NCBI GenBank assembly: GCA_027295645.1
Contig: JAPUKM010000263.1
Span: forward strand, 1-8,539
Direction of reading: 5' to 3'
Origin: Chloroflexota bacterium
GTDB lineage: Bacteria > Chloroflexota > Dehalococcoidia > Lucifugimonadales > JAPUKM01
DNA length: 8,539 nucleotides
The notes beneath the pieces are model-generated. The model searched no databases and was not told the origin of the DNA. It saw nothing but the letters and a program-made list of their open reading frames with translations. Positions 4,110 through 8,539 of the stretch are shown piece after piece. Position 1 is the stretch's first letter; every line of letters starts with the position of its first letter. The position numbers and the translations under genes are program-made.

Positions 4110-6353
4110 ATGAGCCAGAACATAACAGCTAACGGAGAACTTCGGTTGTCTTTCACGGGACGCATCGCCGGATGGAGCGCCGATCACCGGTGGTTTGTCC
4201 TGGCAGGCGTCGTGGCGCTACTAGCCGCGGCTCTGTTCCTGAGTAGCACGCCGGGCGTCGAAACCACAGAAGTATTCGGAGCGGGTGACTCCCGACATGG
4301 GCAACTGCTGATCGAGGATCGATTCGAAAAAACAGAGCCCCTGGCTGAACTTATCCTGTTCAGCAACCCCTCTCTGGACGTGGATGACCTCGCCTTCCGC
4401 TCCGTCGTCGACGCTCTGGTGACGGAGCTGAGGGACTTGGAAGGTGTCGCCTCTGTCGCGAGCTTTTACGACACCGGCCTGGCGTTCATGGTGTCTGAGG
4501 ACCGGCGCGTGCTGATGGTCCGCCTGGTGTTCGAGCCGGGGGATTCCGATGAGCTACTGGAATTCGTGGCCCCGGTGATCGAGTCCGTTAGCGACGCTAA
4601 TCAGGCGGCAGGCGAAGACTTCGAGGTCGAGCTTTTTGGCGATACGTCAGTTAACAAGGCTTTTGACGACGTCATAATTGAAGACTTCGAAAAGGTCACA
4701 GTGGCCGCGCTGGTGGGTGGGCTAATTATCATGGTTTTGGCTTTTGGCTCCGTGGTGGCTGCCGCCATCCCCCTGATCATGGCGATAACGGCGATTTTCC
4801 TTACCATCGGCGTTACGGTCCTGGTTAGCCAGGTCTATGCGTTGCAGGAATTCTATCTCCAATTGGTTCTGCTCATAGGGTTGGCCGTCGGCATCGATTA
4901 CAGCCTGTTCATCGTCAGCCGGTTTCGGGAGGAGCGAGCGGCGGGTCACCCGAAGTTGGAGGCTATCCGAGCCGCGAGTAGTACCACGGGCAGGGCCGTC
5001 TTTTATGCCGGCCTTACCGTGATGGTATCCCTTACCGGTCTCGCGCTCACAGGGGATGAGCTTTTCATTGGTATGGGGATTGGCGCCGTCATCGTGGTCC
5101 TGTTCGCCGTCGTCCTCTCCTTGACCCTCCTTCCGGCAGTGCTCTCCCTGCTGGGCGATAGGGTGAATTGGCTACGGATTCCCGGTCTGGGGCGGCCCTC
5201 TAGCGGCGGGGGTATCTGGGGTGTCATCATCGGTGCGGTGTTGGCACGGCCGGCAATCTTTGCGACGGTGACCGCGGCGGCGCTGGTAGCGGTGTCCTTG
5301 CCGGTCTTTTCGCTGCATATAGGCACAGCTCCATTTACTAGTGAATTGCTCCCATCCGGTTTCGAGTTCAAGCGGGGCATGGAGCTGTTGGAGGAGAACT
5401 TTGACCTGTCTGAAACCTCCCCTCTCGTGGTGGTGGTTGATCCGGGTAAGGACGGGGACGTTGACATTCCTGAGATCCAGGCTGCGGTTGCGATGTTCAT
5501 GGAAGCGGTCGAGCGGGACGACGCCTTCGTGCCACCTTTCGGCACCCAGATCAGTCCCTCAGGCAATCTGATGGTCATTCGTGTGCCAGTGGCGGGTATC
5601 GATGACGAAGACCTGGCCGAGGCAGCAGTCAGAAAACTACGGAACGATCTGGTTCCGAACACCCTGGAAGGAGTCGCAGGGATAGAGGTGTTTGTCAGTG
5701 ACGAATTTGGCGCTGCTTCCACAGTCGACTCAAGGGACAACGTGAAATCCAAGGCACCCATCGTATTCGCCTTTGTCCTTGGGCTTGCATTTCTGCTTCT
5801 CCTGCTGATGTTCCGGTCCATCATCATACCCGTGAAGGCAATTGTCCTGAATCTCCTGTCTGTTGGTGCGGCCTATGGAGTGCTGGTATTAGTGTTTCAG
5901 GAGGGCATAGGCGAGAGCATCCTGGACTTTAAGGCCACAGGCGTCATCGAGATATTCATGCCTCTCTTCCTGTTCGCCGTGCTCTTTGGCCTGTCCATGG
6001 ACTACCACATGCTTCTGTTGAGCCGCGTCAAAGAGGCGTACGACGCGGGGTACAGCAACGATGAATCGGTATCGATCGGTATCACGAGGACTGCAGCCTT
6101 GATCACCAGCGCGGCGGCAATCATGGTACTGGTCTTCGGGGCATTCCTCTTATCAGGGTTCGTCTTCTTCAAACAGATGGGCCTGGGCCTGGGAGTCGCC
6201 ATCCTCATCGACGCCACGGTTATCCGGGCAGTGCTCCTGCCCGCCAGCATGAAGCTCCTAGGCGACTGGAACTGGTATCTGCCACGTTGGCTAGGCTGGC
6301 TGCCCAGGTTCGCGCCAATATCGGAACGCGAGGCCCAGGCCGCCGCTGACTGA
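4110..6353 (+). CDS. MMPL-family RND transporter (12 predicted TM segments)
   Basis: This is a proton-driven inner-membrane transporter of the RND superfamily, MMPL branch, whose members move lipids, hopanoids or other hydrophobic molecules. The 747-residue product has the duplicated RND layout. TM1 is at about 28-48, followed by an extracytoplasmic domain to about 195, then TM2-TM6 at about 196-348. TM7 is at about 372-400, followed by a second extracytoplasmic domain to about 548, then TM8-TM12 to about 715. The Asp-Tyr pairs of the proton relay (as in MmpL3) are present in both halves: GIDYSLF with D263-Y264 and SMDYHML with D631-Y632. The start is firm: an in-frame TGA lies at 4101-4103, ATG 4110 is the first start after it, and GAGG lies 9 nt upstream. 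Codons ending in A or T are visibly more common than in the flanking genes, which may point to a separate origin. The substrate is unknown; the acyl-CoA genes around it suggest a lipid or acyl compound. Confidence 0.92.
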   Translation: MSQNITANGELRLSFTGRIAGWSADHRWFVLAGVVALLAAALFLSSTPGVETTEVFGAGDSRHGQLLIEDRFEKTEPLAELILFSNPSLDVDDLAFRSVVDALVTELRDLEGVASVASFYDTGLAFMVSEDRRVLMVRLVFEPGDSDELLEFVAPVIESVSDANQAAGEDFEVELFGDTSVNKAFDDVIIEDFEKVTVAALVGGLIIMVLAFGSVVAAAIPLIMAITAIFLTIGVTVLVSQVYALQEFYLQLVLLIGLAVGIDYSLFIVSRFREERAAGHPKLEAIRAASSTTGRAVFYAGLTVMVSLTGLALTGDELFIGMGIGAVIVVLFAVVLSLTLLPAVLSLLGDRVNWLRIPGLGRPSSGGGIWGVIIGAVLARPAIFATVTAAALVAVSLPVFSLHIGTAPFTSELLPSGFEFKRGMELLEENFDLSETSPLVVVVDPGKDGDVDIPEIQAAVAMFMEAVERDDAFVPPFGTQISPSGNLMVIRVPVAGIDDEDLAEAAVRKLRNDLVPNTLEGVAGIEVFVSDEFGAASTVDSRDNVKSKAPIVFAFVLGLAFLLLLLMFRSIIIPVKAIVLNLLSVGAAYGVLVLVFQEGIGESILDFKATGVIEIFMPLFLFAVLFGLSMDYHMLLLSRVKEAYDAGYSNDESVSIGITRTAALITSAAAIMVLVFGAFLLSGFVFFKQMGLGLGVAILIDATVIRAVLLPASMKLLGDWNWYLPRWLGWLPRFAPISEREAQAAAD

Positions 6354-6364
6354 TCCGCTGACTG
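6343..6364. repeat. Short direct repeat across the MMPL stop codon
   Basis: CCGCTGACTG occurs at 6343-6352 and again at 6355-6364, a 12-bp period. The first copy includes the start of the TGA stop codon (6351-6353). It looks like a small slippage duplication at the gene end; no function is apparent. Confidence 0.5.
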
Positions 6365-6420
6365 CGGAGTAGTCTCAGTATCTTCCACAGGAGCATAGGC
6401 GGAGAGCGAAGGCCATAGAG

Positions 6421-7113
6421 GTGGGAAAACCTGTCTGCAGCGCCGACGAGGCGGTGGCCGATGTCTTTGATGGAGCCGTGGTGATGATTGGCGGCTTCGC
6501 CTTGCCGGGTCTCGCCCAGGAGCTGATCAAAGCGCTCATCCGCCGCGGCCCCCGACGTCTCACCACCATCTCCAACAGCGCCCACGGCCGTATCGGCACG
6601 CTCTACGAGGCCGCCCGGTTGGTGGAGGCTGGCCTGGTGGCCAAGTGCATCACCTCGTTCCCCACCTGGCCCTCGGAGACGAGCGCGGTGGTGTCCCAGC
6701 ACGGTGAGGGACGGCTTGAGGTGGAGACGGTCCCCCAGGGCACGCTATCGGAGCGGATGCGGGCGGCGGGCAGCGGCATCCCCGCCTTCTGGGTGCGGAC
6801 CGGTGTGGGCACGCTCTTTGAAACGGGCAAGGAGAAGCGGGTGTTCGACGGCCAGGAGTACGTCCTGGAGCACGCCCTTCCCGCCGACTTCGCCCTCATC
6901 AAGGCCAAGAGGGCCGACACCCTGGGCAACCTGGTGTACGACATGACCCAACGCAACCATGCGCCCACGATGGCGATGGCCGCCCGCGTGACCATCGTCG
7001 AGGTGGACGAGGTGGTGGAGCCGGGGCAACTCGACCCGGAGGCGGTGGTCACGCCGGGGATATTCGTGGACCGCCTGGTGGTTGTGGGTGGGCTGCCGGA
7101 GGATGGCCGATGA
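6421..7113 (+). CDS. Family I CoA-transferase, subunit A (3-oxoacid CoA-transferase-like)
   Basis: This is the alpha subunit of a heterodimeric CoA-transferase (AtoD/ScoA/PcaI type), which moves CoA between acyl-CoA and a free acid in the cytoplasm. The 230-residue product has the family glycine-rich N-terminal motif IGGFALPG (around 23-30, cf. GGFGLCGIP), then VPQGTLSERMRAAGSGIPAF and GVGT in the middle. Further on are FDGQEYVLEHALPADFALIKA and LGNLVYDMTQRN, and it ends with the typical VEPGQLDP and TPGIFVDR. The start is GTG at 6421 with GAAGG 8 nt upstream. Its stop overlaps the ATG of subunit B (ATGA), so translation is coupled. The acid partner cannot be set from sequence; succinate, acetate and 3-oxoacids are the usual ones. 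It starts 67 nt after the MMPL gene with no obvious terminator or promoter between, so co-transcription is possible. Confidence 0.93.
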   Translation: MGKPVCSADEAVADVFDGAVVMIGGFALPGLAQELIKALIRRGPRRLTTISNSAHGRIGTLYEAARLVEAGLVAKCITSFPTWPSETSAVVSQHGEGRLEVETVPQGTLSERMRAAGSGIPAFWVRTGVGTLFETGKEKRVFDGQEYVLEHALPADFALIKAKRADTLGNLVYDMTQRNHAPTMAMAARVTIVEVDEVVEPGQLDPEAVVTPGIFVDRLVVVGGLPEDGR

Positions 7114-7778
7114 GTGGGAAGGAGCGCCTCTCCAGGGACCTGATGGCCATGCGGGTGGCCGGAGAGCTGGAGGATGGCATGGTGGTGAACCTCGGCATCG
7201 GCATGCCCACGCTGGTGGGCAACTACATCCCCATGGACGGCAGCATCATCCTCCACGCGGAGAACGGGGTCATCGGCTTCGGCCCCTTCCCGCCGGAGGG
7301 CCAGGAGAACCCCAATCTGGTGAACGCCGGCGGACAGCCGGTGACGCTCCTCCCCGGGGCCGCCATCATCAGCCATGTCGACTCGTTCGCCATGATACGC
7401 GGCGGCTACATCGACGTGGCCGTGCTCGGCGGGTTCCAGGTCTCCCAGCGGGGCGACCTGGCGAACTGGAGCACCGACGAGCAGAGCCTGGGCAGCCCCG
7501 GCGGCGCGGTGGACATAGCCCTGGCGGCCCGGCGGCTCATCGTGATGATGGAGCACACCACCAAGGAGGGAGGGCCCAAGCTGTTGCGGGAGTGCAGCTA
7601 CCCGCTCACCGGCAGGGAGTGCGTGGAGTTGGTGGTCACGGACCTGGGCCTCTTCCACGTAACGGGCGACGGCCTCCTCCTGCGGGAGATCGCCACCGGG
7701 TGGACGGTCGAGGAGGTGCAGGCGCTGACGGACGCGCCGCTCACCGCCAGCCCGGAGCTCAAGGAGTTCTTGGGCTAG
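7110..7778 (+). CDS. Family I CoA-transferase, subunit B (catalytic glutamate present)
   Basis: This is the beta subunit that carries the active-site glutamate forming the glutamyl-CoA thioester intermediate. The 222-residue product has NLGIGMPT at 27-34, the catalytic motif ENG with E51 in LHAENGVIGFGP (cf. SENG of AtoA/ScoB), VDSFAMIRGGYIDVAVLGGFQV in the middle and the C-terminal segment ECSYPLTGRECVELVVTDLGLF. All conserved parts are intact. A GGAGG ribosome site lies 7 nt before ATG 7110, inside the end of subunit A, and the reading frames overlap by 4 nt. The two subunits together make a complete enzyme. Its stop codon TAG shares a CTAG with the stop codon of the convergent Fe-S protein gene. 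Confidence 0.95.
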   Translation: MSGKERLSRDLMAMRVAGELEDGMVVNLGIGMPTLVGNYIPMDGSIILHAENGVIGFGPFPPEGQENPNLVNAGGQPVTLLPGAAIISHVDSFAMIRGGYIDVAVLGGFQVSQRGDLANWSTDEQSLGSPGGAVDIALAARRLIVMMEHTTKEGGPKLLRECSYPLTGRECVELVVTDLGLFHVTGDGLLLREIATGWTVEEVQALTDAPLTASPELKEFLG

Positions 7779-8539
7779 GGCTCCCCATCGCCCACGCTCT
7801 CCGCAAGCACCTCCAGGAGGTCTTTGGTCTGCTTGGTGTCCTGGACACCCAGCGAGCCGATGCCCTCCTCGAACATCTGGAGGCAGAAGGGGCAGGAGAC
7901 GCCCAGTATGTCGCCCTCCGTGGCCAGGAACTGCTCCGTGCGGGCGTGGTTGATGCGCTTGCCGCCGCTCTCCTCCATCCACATGTGCCCGCCGCCGGCG
8001 CCGCAGCAGAAGCCATTCTTACGGCATCGCTCCATCTCCACCAGCTTCAGCCCTGGGATCGCCTGGGCGATTCGCCGTGGCGGGTCGTAGACCTTGTTGT
8101 GGCGGCCCAGGTAGCAGGAGTCGTGGTAGGTCATGGAGATGTTCACCGACTTCAGTGGCTTGAGGCGGCCCTGCTGGATCAGCTCGTCGACGAACTCAGC
8201 GTAGTGCAGCACCTCGTAGTCGCCGCCAAGCTGCGGGTACTCGTTCTTGATGGTGTTGAAGCAGTGGGGGCACAGGGTGAGTATCTTTTTTACGTTGTAC
8301 TTGTTGAAGGTCTCGATGTTCTGCTTGGCCTGGGTCTGGAACAGGTACTCATTCCCGATACGTCGCGCCGGATCGCCGGAGCAGGTCTCCTCCATGCCCA
8401 GCACGCCGAACTTGACGCCCGCCACCTTCAGCAGCGACGCCATGGCCCGGGGGACCCGCTGGTTGGTCTCGTTCAGGGCTGGGGTGCAGCCCACCCACAG
8501 CAGCACCTCCACGTCGGCGTCATCGGCGAGTGTCTTGGC
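7775..8539 (-). CDS. (Fe-S)-binding protein with two CCG domains, C-terminal part; ETF:quinone oxidoreductase-like
   Basis: The frame is open to the window edge, so only the last 254 residues are seen; an internal GTG at 8510-8512 is unlikely to be the true start. Two cysteine-rich (CCG, heterodisulfide-reductase subunit B-like) domains follow each other. Counting from the edge, domain 1 has C18, C53-S54-G55 and C90-PH-C93; domain 2 has C142, C178-C179-G180 and C216-PF-C219. The phrases ETCSGDPARRIGNEYLF, CPHCFNTIKNEYP and FCCGAGGGHMWME are typical of the FadF/EMO group, proteins that pass electrons from ETF (acyl-CoA dehydrogenases) to the membrane quinone pool. These usually have an N-terminal membrane domain and a 4Fe-4S ferredoxin domain, which would lie outside the window. 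Ser or Thr in place of the second Cys of domain 1 is, from memory, common in this group. A GlpC- or LutA-like role is the alternative. It converges on the CoA-transferase genes. Confidence 0.85.
   Translation of the reverse strand, partial: AKTLADDADVEVLLWVGCTPALNETNQRVPRAMASLLKVAGVKFGVLGMEETCSGDPARRIGNEYLFQTQAKQNIETFNKYNVKKILTLCPHCFNTIKNEYPQLGGDYEVLHYAEFVDELIQQGRLKPLKSVNISMTYHDSCYLGRHNKVYDPPRRIAQAIPGLKLVEMERCRKNGFCCGAGGGHMWMEESGGKRINHARTEQFLATEGDILGVSCPFCLQMFEEGIGSLGVQDTKQTKDLLEVLAESVGDGEP

Noticed and set aside
4025..4132. 35-codon open frame in the gap before the MMPL gene
   Set aside because: It has no ribosome site, runs into the MMPL start in another frame, and has no recognisable feature; possible only as an untested leader peptide.
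6603..7982. 459-codon minus-strand open frame opposite the CoA-transferase genes
   Set aside because: Both CoA-transferase subunits on the plus strand have complete family motifs; the antisense frame is low-complexity and also overlaps the Fe-S protein gene in another frame.
8510..8512. GTG as the true start of the Fe-S protein gene
   Set aside because: The frame stays open through the window edge and the first CCG domain begins right after it, so the gene most likely continues beyond the window.

Overview
The window is GC-rich bacterial DNA that reads as part of a chromosome. It carries a heat-shock operon end facing left and a set of acyl-CoA metabolism genes facing right, with a last gene entering from the right edge. 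There is no phage, plasmid, IS, CRISPR, tRNA or rRNA signal. The mix of a HrcA/CIRCE-type groES promoter, many acyl-CoA genes, an MMPL transporter and a heterodisulfide-reductase-like Fe-S protein of the ETF:quinone oxidoreductase type would fit an uncultured Chloroflexota-like or actinobacterial-like fatty or aromatic acid degrader. That placement is only an inference.

Left part (1-691, minus strand): a sigma70-type promoter with a CIRCE-like operator drives groES (GTG start) and then groEL. GroES is complete and looks functional. GroEL has a perfect ribosome-binding site and a good first 66 codons, but two in-frame TAG codons replace E67 and K75 (E. coli numbering). The alignment continues without indels to the window edge, so this is a decaying gene copy or poor sequence at a contig end.

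Middle part (734-4022, plus strand): two tandem crotonase-family genes, the first lacking one of the two catalytic glutamates and the second having both, are followed by an adenylate-forming acyl-CoA synthetase. The synthetase has its own plausible extended -10 promoter and a short leader that can fold. A 9-bp hairpin lies over its stop codon.

Right part (4110-8539): a complete 12-TM MMPL/RND transporter, less GC-rich in feel than its neighbours, is followed by the two overlapping subunits of a family I CoA-transferase. A minus-strand (Fe-S) protein with two CCG domains, cut by the window edge, converges on them; the two stop codons share one CTAG.

Together the metabolic genes could activate an acid (acyl-CoA synthetase or CoA-transferase), hydrate or isomerise an unsaturated acyl-CoA (two crotonases), move a hydrophobic substrate or product across the membrane (MMPL) and pass electrons from acyl-CoA oxidation to quinone (Fe-S protein). 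The acyl-CoA dehydrogenase, hydroxyacyl-CoA dehydrogenase and thiolase that would complete beta-oxidation are not in the window. I see no clearly new system; the most notable points are the broken groEL, the variant CIRCE, the catalytic-residue split in the crotonase pair and the MMPL gene placed among acyl-CoA genes.
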